Positions 28,301-36,318 of a stretch of 64,000 nt of DNA are shown here, one piece after another. Source of the DNA: an uncultured Clostridia bacterium (GTDB taxonomy: Bacteria; Bacillota; Clostridia; Christensenellales; Christensenellaceae); the NCBI GenBank assembly GCA_944347775.1, contig CALVMT010000034.1:1-64000 (forward strand), read 5' to 3'. Numbering within the stretch: the first letter of the stretch is position 1; each line of letters starts with the position of its first letter. A program made the position numbers and the translations under genes. The notes under the pieces are model-generated. The model did not search any database. It was not told the DNA's origin and saw only the letters and a program-made list of their open reading frames with translations.

Positions 28301-28886
28301 TATTTATATGACGCCATCGTTATATGAAAAAATTTTTCGAGAGGATATAAAATATAATATAATTGCGGCTGATTATGAAGGGGATGAAAATGCCTTGGCG
28401 GAAACATTAATAGAAAAAGATTTAGCTTCTTACATTAGTTTTACTACTGATGGTCTTGAAACTTTTAATAATTTAGTGGGAAGCTTAAATCAAATTATTG
28501 TTTTGATTATTGCGGCATCTTCTCTTTTAGCGCTCATTGTATTATATAATCTCGTGTCTATTAATATCAGTGAAAGAAGAAGAGAAATTGCAACATTAAA
28601 AGTATTGGGATTTTATAATTTAGAAATTAACGAGTATATCTATCGAGAGACTTTTCTATTAACACTATTAAGTATTATTTTAGGAATTGGATTTGGTGTC
28701 TTTTTGCATCGACTGGTTATATATATTATAGAAGTCCAAAGTACGGTTTTTATTAAGCAAATCGGGGGATGGAGCTACTGTTGGGTTGTACTGATCATGC
28801 TTTGTTTTACTGTTTTGATTCAGCTAGTCACTTATTTTAAATTAAAGAAAATAGATATGATTGAATCATTAAAGTCAGTTGAATAA
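25338..28886 (+). CDS. Giant FtsX-type ABC permease with extracytoplasmic coiled coil
   Basis: About 1182 residues. A first membrane helix is near residues 18-36, followed by a MacB-like outer domain. Then roughly residues 220-640 are an almost continuous Glu/Gln/Leu-rich coiled coil. Next comes an FtsX membrane block of three helices (about 655-775), a second helix plus outer domain (from about 820), and a final FtsX block (about 1065-1180) ending in KIDMIESLKSVE. The ATG at 25338 follows AAGGA; two GTG codons just upstream in frame overlap the ATPase stop and are less likely. Paired with the upstream MacB-type ATPase it should form a mechanotransmission complex. The long coiled coil must lie outside the membrane and could reach cell wall or a partner protein. 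No substrate can be inferred. Confidence 0.88.
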   Translation: MLLKNAALKVKKSFGRFFSLLVIVAVGVGFFAGIRSSAPDIADSVYSYYFNSRLFDLKVISTMGLTQEDADAISKLSLVDGAEATYSLDVLSDGQAIRVYAITDQIDKVELIDGRMPENDKECLADAEVYQVGDQVVLDDIDSNLRYSEYTVVGTVHSPVYIFREYGIAGVGNGKLSSFIFISKEDFLLDYYTEILIYNSLAQEAEIYSEEYQNTVDDLENQLKEIQSLQENNRYQELLEEGKNEILEAEEELEQTKKETKQTLADVKKQLDEGKAELDYALDELNVATIQLDQAEEQGKKEFQLGKEKLETAFREINSLFEQQGIQNVSVIDNILEQLQSEIDRISQLLEQYSPDSPLYQQISDQIQYYTERYEVLYGIEQSWNLLEEKLSSIENKRQELETELENHGISLTDLPNKIAAQDQELQEMKNRLHDLPEESEEYAELEAEILQKSNLINTLEGIVEKNKQLDTEKNDIDIEKDTLLQQAYQEGVQLSELSENLDEIQGKLDELYLQQDALTSESEEYQALLAQYQLYNKQYENLSALNTSYQEINEQKNELDKKQQEFENEIKRAREQLQIANDELEIKQNELQEAYQTYEINLQNADEEFASAQEEINDAYEELSNISYPQWYIQGRESLSGYSELEEDIEKVELIAGILPIFFMLIAALMSLNTMTRMIEEERGELGILASLGYGKGKILWMYLLYVLIASIIGVISGFFVGCRLIPEIVYSCYQANYILPALQIKYDVGTLTIILVCALGLMMAVTIGVCLRELKNAPATLLRPLPPKKGQAIFLEKISFLWKRFSFIWKVTLRNIFRYKKRVFMTIVGISGCTAILLTGFGIRDSIDGIAQLQYNDIFQYDSLIYLTEEETELTTGLQDMLLSEGIENPLLLYQSTFICEGNTGKPQNVYLVVPEKEKLFKQYFNLTDVITENNLDLPDDCVVITQKLADLLSLDVDSEFQIRDTEGNVYTLSVGAITKNYIMHYIYMTPSLYEKIFREDIKYNIIAADYEGDENALAETLIEKDLASYISFTTDGLETFNNLVGSLNQIIVLIIAASSLLALIVLYNLVSINISERRREIATLKVLGFYNLEINEYIYRETFLLTLLSIILGIGFGVFLHRLVIYIIEVQSTVFIKQIGGWSYCWVVLIMLCFTVLIQLVTYFKLKKIDMIESLKSVE

Positions 28887-28917
28887 AAATAGAGGATAGC
28901 ATCCTCTATTTTTATTT
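28884..28917. terminator. Bidirectional terminator between permease and thrB
   Basis: AAAAATAGAGGAT-agc-ATCCTCTATTTTT, flanked by A and T runs, serves both converging genes. Confidence 0.85.
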
Positions 28918-28929
28918 ATAAGAAGTAAA

Positions 28930-29853
28930 TTAATTATTTGAATTAAATTTTTCTACAATTGCGCCGTTCTTATTAATTTTAGAAGGAATAACAGACCAGT
29001 TACCGGAAATTTCCTTAAGAGCTTCAGAAAAATTTTGGGCAAAGAAATCAAGTTGTGATTCTTTGATAAAAGATAACATAGAAGGCCCTGCACCAGAAAT
29101 GCATGTACCATAAGCACCAAGGGAATGGGCAATTTTTATTATTTGATCAAACCCTTTAATCAGATGTTTGCGATATGGTTGATGCAATTTATCCTGTAAT
29201 GCATATGGTAGAAGAGAATAATCTTGTGTATAAAAAGCAGAAGTGAATAAACCGATACAAGAAAGATTGTATATCGCATCATGCATGGGTATTTCATGGG
29301 GAAGAACTTTACGAGCTGTTTTTGTGCTCAAAGAAAAAGATGGGTGCGCAATGCAGACGGCTATATCTCCTTTAACCGGAATTTGCAAAGTTAGAATGTC
29401 TCCATTATTATTTTGATTAAGGCAAAGCCCTCCATAAATGGCCGGAGCTACATTATCCGGATGCCCTTCAATTTGGGTTGCAATATCTAAAATTTGTTTT
29501 TTTGACAGCCACAAATTTAACAACGTATCAGCGATATATATGCCGGCTACAATACATGCTGCAGAACTTCCCATTCCACTGGCCATTGGAATATGATCGT
29601 ATTGTTTAAGATAAAGAGGCGGTAAAGCGCGCCCTAATAAATCTGCTGTTCTTTTAGCGGCAATATAAATTAAATTTTGTGAATTTAGAGGAATATTGGG
29701 ATTTGATGTTTCTAATTCAATGGTTAAAGTATCTGATTGGCAAAATACAACACTGTTATAAATATCTAAAGCCATACCAAGTGTATCAAACCCAGGACCT
29801 AAATTTGCACTTGTAGCAGGAACATGGACAACATGCATGGATGTGTTTTTCAT
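28930..29853 (-). CDS. thrB: Homoserine kinase
   Basis: A GHMP-family kinase of 307 residues that phosphorylates homoserine in threonine synthesis. VPATSANLGPGFDTLG near residue 10 and the ATP-binding loop PMASGMGSSAA near residue 90 are typical, as is GTCISGAGPSML in the C-terminal part. The gene starts on the last base of the upstream PfkB gene stop (TAATG), so the two are translationally coupled. The thrA and thrC genes are not in the window. The function call is based on motifs; other GHMP kinases lack the ANLGPGFD pattern. Confidence 0.93.
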   Translation of the reverse strand: MKNTSMHVVHVPATSANLGPGFDTLGMALDIYNSVVFCQSDTLTIELETSNPNIPLNSQNLIYIAAKRTADLLGRALPPLYLKQYDHIPMASGMGSSAACIVAGIYIADTLLNLWLSKKQILDIATQIEGHPDNVAPAIYGGLCLNQNNNGDILTLQIPVKGDIAVCIAHPSFSLSTKTARKVLPHEIPMHDAIYNLSCIGLFTSAFYTQDYSLLPYALQDKLHQPYRKHLIKGFDQIIKIAHSLGAYGTCISGAGPSMLSFIKESQLDFFAQNFSEALKEISGNWSVIPSKINKNGAIVEKFNSNN

Positions 29854-30773
29854 TATATTTTCTCCGGATGAATTGAATGTAAAATTTGCATAATTAGTTC
29901 TCTTGAAGCTAAATTTGTTCCAGGTAAAGAAATCGTTGCCGCCGCCGCAGCAGTACCAAGAGCAAGAGCATCTTGCAAAGAACCATTTTTAGATAGTACA
30001 CTTAGAACACCTGCCAACATTGAATCGCCTGCACCTACTGTTGAATCAGGGTTTTCAATTATTGCTTTAGAAAAATAAGCCTCATTTTTATCAATAATAA
30101 TAGCACCATCTCCACCCATAGAGACAACGCATATCTTTATTCCTTGGTTAATCAAATCTCGACAAGAAGCAACGATAGAAGGAAGATCTTTTGACGAATA
30201 GGTTCTTCCTGTCAGTTGCCCTAATTCTTCAAGATTAGGTTTAATTAAATATGGTTTTTGACGAATTCCTTGCCGAAGTGTTTCTCCAGAAGCGTCTAAT
30301 ACGCATTTACAGGGCAAGATCTTCATCAATTTACAATAATAATCTGCAGGGCAGCCTTGCGGGAGAGAGCCCGTTAACACAACGATATCCTCTGATTTGA
30401 CTAAATGAAATAACCCTTGTTCAAATTCAGATAATGCTTCCATAGAAACTATCGGGCCTTTATCATTAATCTCAGTTGTTGTTGATGTACAACGATCAAC
30501 AATTTTAATATTAATACGGGGTTCATCCTCCAACATGTAAAATGAGGTTAAAATATCTTCCAACCCATTACGGATAGGAGAGCATTCCTGATTACATAAA
30601 AAACCGGTTACGTATGAAGGTATACCTAAACGATTTAAAACAATTGCAAGGTTTAGCGCTTTTCCACCTCCTTGCAAAATGGAACTTTTAACTCGATTTG
30701 TCCTTCCTATTGCAAAATGATCGATATAGATCGTTTTATCAATTGTAGGATTTAAATAAATTGCATAAATCAT
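29853..30773 (-). CDS. PfkB-family sugar (phosphate) kinase, 1-phosphofructokinase-like
   Basis: A ribokinase-superfamily enzyme of 306 residues, of the FruK/LacC branch that phosphorylates fructose-1-phosphate or tagatose-6-phosphate. It begins IYAIYLNPTIDKTIYI, has the Gly-rich GGGKALNLAIVL (the family usually has GGKGIN), GSLPQGCP and the C-terminal anion hole TVGAGDSMLAG with catalytic Asp. No fru PTS or lac genes are near; instead it is coupled to homoserine kinase. The substrate is therefore uncertain. AGAAGG precedes the ATG. Confidence 0.85.
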   Translation of the reverse strand: MIYAIYLNPTIDKTIYIDHFAIGRTNRVKSSILQGGGKALNLAIVLNRLGIPSYVTGFLCNQECSPIRNGLEDILTSFYMLEDEPRINIKIVDRCTSTTTEINDKGPIVSMEALSEFEQGLFHLVKSEDIVVLTGSLPQGCPADYYCKLMKILPCKCVLDASGETLRQGIRQKPYLIKPNLEELGQLTGRTYSSKDLPSIVASCRDLINQGIKICVVSMGGDGAIIIDKNEAYFSKAIIENPDSTVGAGDSMLAGVLSVLSKNGSLQDALALGTAAAAATISLPGTNLASRELIMQILHSIHPEKI

Positions 30774-31014
30774 AATTGACCTTCTTTTTTTTTATAGCGA
30801 TATCATTATCTCATAATTATTAAATAAAATCCATCCTTCGTAAAATTTTTATTTTCTTTTTTTATTATTTTCTGCTATGATTATAATAAGAGTTTTGAAA
30901 TTTGCTTTGACATGACTATCTGATTTTGAAACTGACTATTTTGTTGCGATAGGCGGTTTTTGAATTGAAAAGTTATGGCAATAATATATAAGAATGGAAA
31001 ATTGGAGGAATATT

Positions 31015-33093
31015 ATGAAGGTATATGATGCCGCGAATATTCGAAATATCGCTGTTGTTGGGCATGGAGGAGATGGCAAGACTACACTGGTGGAATCCTT
31101 TTTGTATGATTCCGGTGCAATTGAGCGCAAGGGCAGAGTAGAAGATGGCAACACAACAACCGATTTTGATCTGGAAGAAATCAAAAGGGGTTTTTCATTG
31201 ACGGCTGCTTTAGCACCTGTTGAATGGAAAAATGAAAAATTTAATTTCATTGATACTCCCGGATATTTCGATTTTGTAGGAGAAGCAACCCAGGCTTATG
31301 CAATGGCTGATAGCCTATTAATTGTATCAAGTGCAGCTGCGCGTTTGGAAGTGGGAGCTGAAAAAGCATTTACTGTAGCAAGAAAAATGAACAAACCAGT
31401 TGCTTTTGCCGTAAATCAAATGGATAAAGAACATGCGCATTTTGGGAAAACCGTTGCGCAATATAAAGAAAAATTTGGTTCTGGCATTACAGTTGTATAT
31501 ATGCCGATAATGATTAATAGCGTATTTGCAGGATATATTAATATTTTAGAAAATAAGGCTTATACTTTTGAAGGAAACGGCGTAAAAGAATGCCCTATTC
31601 CAGAAGAATTTGCAGATGAAGTAGCGGCTTATCGTCAAAATTTAGTGGAAAACGCTGCAGCTAGTGATGAATCGTTGTTGGAGAAATTTTTTGCAGGAGA
31701 AGAGCTAAGCCAGAAAGATATTTTCAAGGGCTTAAAAACTTGCGTTGCATCCAGAGATATTTTTCCTGTATTTGTATGTTCAGCATCAGAAGATAAGTGC
31801 GTTCGCGAACTGATGGATGGTTTGATTTCAATCATGCCTACAGCAGCTGAAGCGCCGCCTGTGCCAGCTGTTGATGCAAACGGAAAAGAAATTAGCGTAT
31901 CTGTCTTAGATAATGCGCCATTTGCAGGTCAAATTATGAAAACTATTGCAGACCAATTTGTCGGAAAAATTAGTATTATCAAGGCAATGAGAGGAACAAT
32001 CAAACAAACAACCTCAATATATAACGTTAATTCAGATAAGGCAGAGAAATTTGGGAATCTGATGGTAATGCGTGGGAAAAATTTGATTAATGTACCTCAG
32101 GTTAATGCAGGAGATATTTTTGCTCTCTCTAAACTACAATATTCTTCTACCGGAGATACATTAACAGATAGTGTAGATAAAATTCGTTTTCAAGCGTTAA
32201 AATTTGGTGAACCATGCATTTCCTTAGCGGTTACCGCTAAAAAACAGGGCGAAGAAGAAAAAGTTTTTTCCGGACTACATCGTTTAGAAGAGGAAGATCC
32301 AACAATTACGGTCACTAAAAATGCGGAAACAGGTGATATGTTGATTAATGGCATGGGAGAAATGCATATTGAAGTAACATGTCAAAAATTGAAAAATAAA
32401 TTTGGTGTTGAAGCTGCATTACATGATCCTAAAGTCGCATATCGTGAAACAATAAAAAAAATGGCAGAAGCTGAAGGACGTCACAAAAAACAGTCCGGAG
32501 GAGCAGGACAATATGGTGTTGTCCAAATCCGTTTTGAGCCGATTAAAGATAAGAGTGTGGACTTTGAATTTGTAAACGCAATTGTTGGTGGTGTTGTTCC
32601 TAAAGAATTTATTCCGGCAGTGGAAAAGGGGTTAAGAGAAAGCATTGTACACGGTGTGTTGGCGGGTTATCCAATGGTCAATATACGAGCAACATTGTTT
32701 GATGGAAAATATCACCCGGTAGATTCTAAAGAAGTTGCGTTTAAATCTGCTGCAAGACTTTCCTATAAAGCGGCATGCGCAAAAGCCGATCCTGTTTTAT
32801 TAGAACCGATTGGTAAAGTTAAAGTATATATTCCTGATGAGTATATGGGAGATATTATTGGCGATATCAATAGACGTCGAGGGCGTATTTTAGGAATGCA
32901 TCCTTATGAAGAGGGTCAAATGGTGGAAGCGGAAGTTCCTATAAGTGAAATGGTAAAATATGCAACAGATCTTCGCTCAATGACACAAGCTCGCGGGAGC
33001 TTTTCGATAGCATTTGAACGTTATGAAGAGGTCCCGCCTCAAATGGCTCTCAAAATTATAGAACAAACGAAAAAAGAGGGAAATGACGAGTAA
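31015..33093 (+). CDS. Elongation factor G-like GTPase (EF-G paralogue)
   Basis: A 692-residue translational GTPase with the EF-G domain order: GTPase domain (about 1-275), domain II (280-390), III, IV and V. G1 reads GHGGDGKTT and G4 NQMD, where the housekeeping EF-G has GHVDHGKTT and NKMD; G3 is DTPGYFDF instead of DTPGHVDF. The domain IV start KKQSGGAGQYG is well kept. These features mark the secondary EF-G-like group, not the main fusA, which normally sits in the str operon. Its role (translocation, recycling or stress) is not settled for this group. The start at 31015 follows GGAGG by five bases; an upstream ATG at 30994 lacks such a site. Confidence 0.9.
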   Translation: MKVYDAANIRNIAVVGHGGDGKTTLVESFLYDSGAIERKGRVEDGNTTTDFDLEEIKRGFSLTAALAPVEWKNEKFNFIDTPGYFDFVGEATQAYAMADSLLIVSSAAARLEVGAEKAFTVARKMNKPVAFAVNQMDKEHAHFGKTVAQYKEKFGSGITVVYMPIMINSVFAGYINILENKAYTFEGNGVKECPIPEEFADEVAAYRQNLVENAAASDESLLEKFFAGEELSQKDIFKGLKTCVASRDIFPVFVCSASEDKCVRELMDGLISIMPTAAEAPPVPAVDANGKEISVSVLDNAPFAGQIMKTIADQFVGKISIIKAMRGTIKQTTSIYNVNSDKAEKFGNLMVMRGKNLINVPQVNAGDIFALSKLQYSSTGDTLTDSVDKIRFQALKFGEPCISLAVTAKKQGEEEKVFSGLHRLEEEDPTITVTKNAETGDMLINGMGEMHIEVTCQKLKNKFGVEAALHDPKVAYRETIKKMAEAEGRHKKQSGGAGQYGVVQIRFEPIKDKSVDFEFVNAIVGGVVPKEFIPAVEKGLRESIVHGVLAGYPMVNIRATLFDGKYHPVDSKEVAFKSAARLSYKAACAKADPVLLEPIGKVKVYIPDEYMGDIIGDINRRRGRILGMHPYEEGQMVEAEVPISEMVKYATDLRSMTQARGSFSIAFERYEEVPPQMALKIIEQTKKEGNDE

Positions 33094-33121
33094 AGATAGA
33101 TAATAGTGTACAAAAATTTTG

Positions 33122-33147
33122 CCCTGCCTAAATTATTATAGGCAGGG
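33122..33147 (+). other. Stem-loop after the EF-G-like gene
   Basis: CCCTGCCTA pairs with TAGGCAGGG around an 8-base AT loop, between the EF-G-like gene and the Dabb gene. No T run follows, so it is either a weak terminator or an RNA-processing hairpin. Confidence 0.55.
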
Positions 33148-33175
33148 TAGAGTTTATGAGAAAGGGTAAATAAAA

Positions 33176-33457
33176 ATGATTAAACATGTTGTATGTCAAA
33201 AATTTAAAAATAAAAAAGAGGCCACCGAAGCCGCAGAGATGTTAAAAAAATTGGTTGGTGAAGTTCCAACACTTCTTCGCATGGAAGTTGGATTGGATTT
33301 TATGGGTACAGAACGTTCATATGATTTGGTGTTAATTGCGGAATTTGAAGATGAAGAAGGCCTACATGCCTATGATGTTCACCCGGCACATCAAAAAGTA
33401 CGGCAATTTATCCGTGCTCATCGTACGGGTACTGTTAGTGTAGATTATTATTGTTGA
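33176..33457 (+). CDS. Dabb-family (stress-responsive A/B barrel) protein
   Basis: A 93-residue protein of the dimeric alpha-beta barrel (Dabb) superfamily. MIKHVVCQKFKNK opens the first strand, VGLDFMGTERSYDLVLIAEFE forms the central strands (seen here as VGLDFM and YDLVLIAEF), and YDVHPAHQKVRQF is the characteristic helix. The biochemical role of such small barrels in bacteria is mostly unknown. It lies nine bases before the PHP phosphoesterase gene and probably shares its transcript. Confidence 0.85.
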   Translation: MIKHVVCQKFKNKKEATEAAEMLKKLVGEVPTLLRMEVGLDFMGTERSYDLVLIAEFEDEEGLHAYDVHPAHQKVRQFIRAHRTGTVSVDYYC

Positions 33458-33465
33458 GGGAAAAT

Positions 33466-34296
33466 ATGCAAACACGATGGAATTTTCATACCCATTCTAC
33501 ATGGTGTGATGGTAAAAACTCAGTTGAGGAAATGGCAGATGCTGCATACAACCTAGGATTTACTGCACTTGGTTTTTCAGGGCATGCATATACTCCGATT
33601 GCAACTGATTATTGCATGAAATTGGAAGAGGAAGAATTATATAGGCAAGATGTTCTTTGTCAAAAAGAAAAATATAAAGGACTAATGCAGATTTTTTTAG
33701 GTTTGGAAATAGAAGGAATAGAAAAAAGGTGCTTTCCAGAAAAGCAATATGATTACATCATTAATTCAGTACATTATGTTGAAGCGCATGGTATTTATTA
33801 TCCAATGGACGAATCAGCAGAAACATTAAAACGGTGTATTGAAGAAGGATTTGGTGGTGAGGTCTATAAGCTTGTTGATAAATTTTTTCAGACCTCGGCA
33901 CAATATGCTTGTGAGAGAAAGCCAGATATTATCGGACATTTTGATTTGTTAACACGTTATAACGAGTGCGGAAGATTTTTTGATGAACAGAGTTCGAAAT
34001 ATCAAAATATTGCCATTGAAGCCATTCGGGAAGCATTAAAAAGCGGAGGAATTTTTGAAATTAATTCAGGGGCAATAGCAAGAGGAATTAAAGGAAGAGT
34101 TTATCCAGCTATGTTTTTGTTAAAAGAGATTTCCAGGCTTGGCGGTAGAGTAGTTATATCATCTGACGCGCATTGTACACAACATCTTAATTTTGCATTC
34201 CCATTGTTAGAAGAACTTTTAAGGGAAGCAGGCTTTCGTACATCAATGTGTTTAACAGATAAGGGATGGGAGGAACGCGCGCTAGCAATAAAGTAG
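33466..34296 (+). CDS. PHP-domain phosphoesterase, histidinol-phosphatase (HisJ/HisK) type
   Basis: A 276-residue PHP-fold metal hydrolase. The metal ligands appear as HTHSTWCDG near the N-terminus, GLEIEG, NSVHYVE, GHFDL and SDAHC near the C-terminus. This is the COG1387/HisJ pattern; confirmed members remove phosphate from histidinol phosphate, but many relatives act on other phosphates. No his genes are near. The start is the ATG at 33466 after TTGAGGGAA; upstream TTG codons overlap the Dabb stop. Confidence 0.82.
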   Translation: MQTRWNFHTHSTWCDGKNSVEEMADAAYNLGFTALGFSGHAYTPIATDYCMKLEEEELYRQDVLCQKEKYKGLMQIFLGLEIEGIEKRCFPEKQYDYIINSVHYVEAHGIYYPMDESAETLKRCIEEGFGGEVYKLVDKFFQTSAQYACERKPDIIGHFDLLTRYNECGRFFDEQSSKYQNIAIEAIREALKSGGIFEINSGAIARGIKGRVYPAMFLLKEISRLGGRVVISSDAHCTQHLNFAFPLLEELLREAGFRTSMCLTDKGWEERALAIK

Positions 34297-34308
34297 TCTA
34301 TATAAATA

Positions 34309-34347
34309 ATAAGGATAACCTGTGAACGGGTTATCTTTATCTTTTTT
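34309..34347. terminator. Bidirectional terminator between PHP gene and tadA
   Basis: AAGGATAACC / GGGTTATCTTT with a 7-base loop, followed by ATCTTTTTT on the plus strand. It separates converging transcripts. Confidence 0.75.
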
Positions 34348-34846
34348 ATAGTTCTATTGATTTATCTATTTTCATTTTTTCTTGGCGTTTTGCATGAAAA
34401 TATTCTTTTAAGATAAGAGAACATTTTTCTTGTAAGAGCCCTCCGACAACTTTCGGAGTGTGATTTAATCCATAAGTATTGATGTCAAGTAATCCTCCAA
34501 AAGCACCGCTTTTGGGATCAGATGCACCAAAATAAACACAATCTATGCGTGCATTAATAATTGCTCCTGCACACATTGGACAAGGTTCTAAAGTAACATA
34601 TAGTTCAGCGCCGGAAAGTCTCCAACTTTTTAGTTTTTTACAAGCTTTTAGTATGGCAAGCAATTCTGCGTGCGCACACGGATTTTTTTTCCTTTCTTTT
34701 TTATTGTGCGCACGTGCAATAATTTTTCCGTTATATACAATAACCGCTCCGACAGGAACTTCATCAATTAAACGCGCTTTCATTGCCTGCGCAAAAGCGG
34801 CTTCCATATATGATATTTTTTGACTATTGGTTAAATCTGATTCCAT
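34346..34846 (-). CDS. tadA: tRNA-specific adenosine deaminase
   Basis: TadA converts A34 to inosine in tRNA-Arg(ACG). The 166-residue cytidine-deaminase fold shows HAELLAILKA with the zinc His and catalytic Glu and PCPMCAGAI with two zinc Cys ligands, then GGLLDINTYGLNH, typical for TadA. The start is the ATG at 34846, seven bases after AGGAGG, and it overlaps the stop of the upstream HAD gene (TAATG). It is the last gene of the rqcH-uvrB-uvrA run. Confidence 0.94.
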   Translation of the reverse strand: MESDLTNSQKISYMEAAFAQAMKARLIDEVPVGAVIVYNGKIIARAHNKKERKKNPCAHAELLAILKACKKLKSWRLSGAELYVTLEPCPMCAGAIINARIDCVYFGASDPKSGAFGGLLDINTYGLNHTPKVVGGLLQEKCSLILKEYFHAKRQEKMKIDKSIEL

Positions 34847-35664
34847 TAACAATCCTCCTTAAGAGCATATAAAATATCGGCGACACTATTTAGAATATAG
34901 TCCGGTTGGATTTCATTTTGAGCCTGAATTTCTTTTAAAGTCACCTCACCGGTGAGAACTGCAATCCCAACAATTCCTCCAGATACTGCTGTTGCAATAT
35001 CGGTGTATAAACGATCTCCAATCATTGCAGTTTTTTGAGGAATGGTACGAGCCGCAGCAAGAATATAATCTACTGTTTCCCGAAATGGTTTGCCGGTAAA
35101 TTTAGGTTCAATTCCCGTAGCATGGGTTAACATGCAACATATGGATCCGCAATCAGGCAAGTAGGCTTCATTCTCTAAAGGGCATACTTTATCAATATTA
35201 GTAGCCAAAAATGGGACTCCTGATGAAATCAGCATACAAGCCGTAGTTGCTTTATGAAAATTAAATGTTGTATCAAAGGCAATAACAACAGCATCAGGTT
35301 TTTCCTTTGATGATTCTTTAAATAAACGAACACCTTCTTGTTGAAATTGTTGTTCTAAATCTGGTGTTGCTGATAAATAAACATATGGAGAATTGCCAAA
35401 ATGCTTTTTTAAATAGTGTATCATAACGTCTCCGGAAGTCATAATATGCTGACGTGTTATACCGGAAAACCCAAACTTTCTTAACTTATCTACATATTTT
35501 TCAGGCGATTTTGAAGAGTTATTTGTAAAAAAGAAAAATTTTTTACCAAGTTTTTTTATTGTTTCAATTAGTTCAAGCGAACCAGGAATAAGAGAGTCAC
35601 CAAGATTAATTGTACCATCCATATCAAATACAAAACATTCAATTTCTTTAATCGAAATGGCCAT
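34846..35664 (-). CDS. HAD-IIA family phosphatase (NagD/PNPase-like)
   Basis: A 272-residue haloacid dehalogenase-fold phosphatase of subfamily IIA. Motif I is FDMDGTINLG, motif II FFTNNSSKS, the IIA cap lies in the middle, and motifs III-IV are GKPFRE and MIGDRLYTDI. Members hydrolyse small phosphates such as phosphoglycolate, nucleotides or p-nitrophenyl phosphate. The ATG at 35664 lies nine bases after GAGGTG, while a GTG at 35676 overlaps that site. The stop overlaps the tadA start. Confidence 0.9.
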   Translation of the reverse strand: MAISIKEIECFVFDMDGTINLGDSLIPGSLELIETIKKLGKKFFFFTNNSSKSPEKYVDKLRKFGFSGITRQHIMTSGDVMIHYLKKHFGNSPYVYLSATPDLEQQFQQEGVRLFKESSKEKPDAVVIAFDTTFNFHKATTACMLISSGVPFLATNIDKVCPLENEAYLPDCGSICCMLTHATGIEPKFTGKPFRETVDYILAAARTIPQKTAMIGDRLYTDIATAVSGGIVGIAVLTGEVTLKEIQAQNEIQPDYILNSVADILYALKEDC

Positions 35665-35682
35665 ATCTATATACACCTCATT

Positions 35683-36312
35683 TCAAAGTAAATTAAGAAA
35701 GTCAAGATCATTAATTTCTGCTGTCGGATATAATATTTCAACATTATATATTTCCATAAGGTGAAGTATGGTTTGCTGCATTAACTCTTTTAGGATTTCA
35801 GCATTCGTAATATGCATATAGTCTTGTGCTAAATTATCAAGAAATTCTTTCACGTTATAATCCTTTAATGCTTCATCAATATTCCATTCTCGAAATGTAG
35901 TATTGTCCATTGCAAGAGCTGTTTGTAAAGTAGAAGAAAATAACAGTTCATCACCATATAAATCTGTATCTTGAATTTCAAGCATATGCGCATCATATTC
36001 TTTGGCAACAACAGAACGATCATAATCAAGTCCATACTCTTTAGCAAAAAAAGAAAGCAAGGCGATCTCCGCTTGTTGGATAAAAAACTCTTTTTCATCT
36101 AGCTCTTCGATACCTTTTATTTCATGAGAGACTGCCTGTTGAGTAAGCAGCCTCTTAAATTCCTGAACAGTCATAACCGTTTGTTCGTTAGCGAGAATAA
36201 GTGCATCGTCTACTCCGAAATCCTCTAGTTCGCTATTCCTTTTGCAACTCGCCATGCATGAGATAAAAAATAAAGCTAAACATAATATGCATATCCGTTT
36301 CATTATCTTCAT
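35683..36312 (-). CDS. Lipoprotein of unknown function, possibly SurA/PrsA-N-like
   Basis: A 209-residue protein with a lipoprotein signal (MKIMKRICILCLALFFISC then MASC); the acylated Cys is near residue 23. The mature part is helical and acidic, with VMTVQEFKRLLTQ and YGLDYD, which remind of the N-terminal chaperone domain of SurA/PrsA foldases, but no prolyl isomerase domain follows. I do not recognise a definite family. It lies six bases after uvrA and 18 before the HAD gene, so it is co-transcribed with them. It is expected on the outer face of the membrane. Confidence 0.75.
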   Translation of the reverse strand: MKIMKRICILCLALFFISCMASCKRNSELEDFGVDDALILANEQTVMTVQEFKRLLTQQAVSHEIKGIEELDEKEFFIQQAEIALLSFFAKEYGLDYDRSVVAKEYDAHMLEIQDTDLYGDELLFSSTLQTALAMDNTTFREWNIDEALKDYNVKEFLDNLAQDYMHITNAEILKELMQQTILHLMEIYNVEILYPTAEINDLDFLNLL

Positions 36313-36318
36313 TATTAC

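Noticed and set aside
33122..33147. Terminator after the EF-G-like gene
   Set aside because: A good stem, but no T run on the plus strand, so it is recorded only as a stem-loop.
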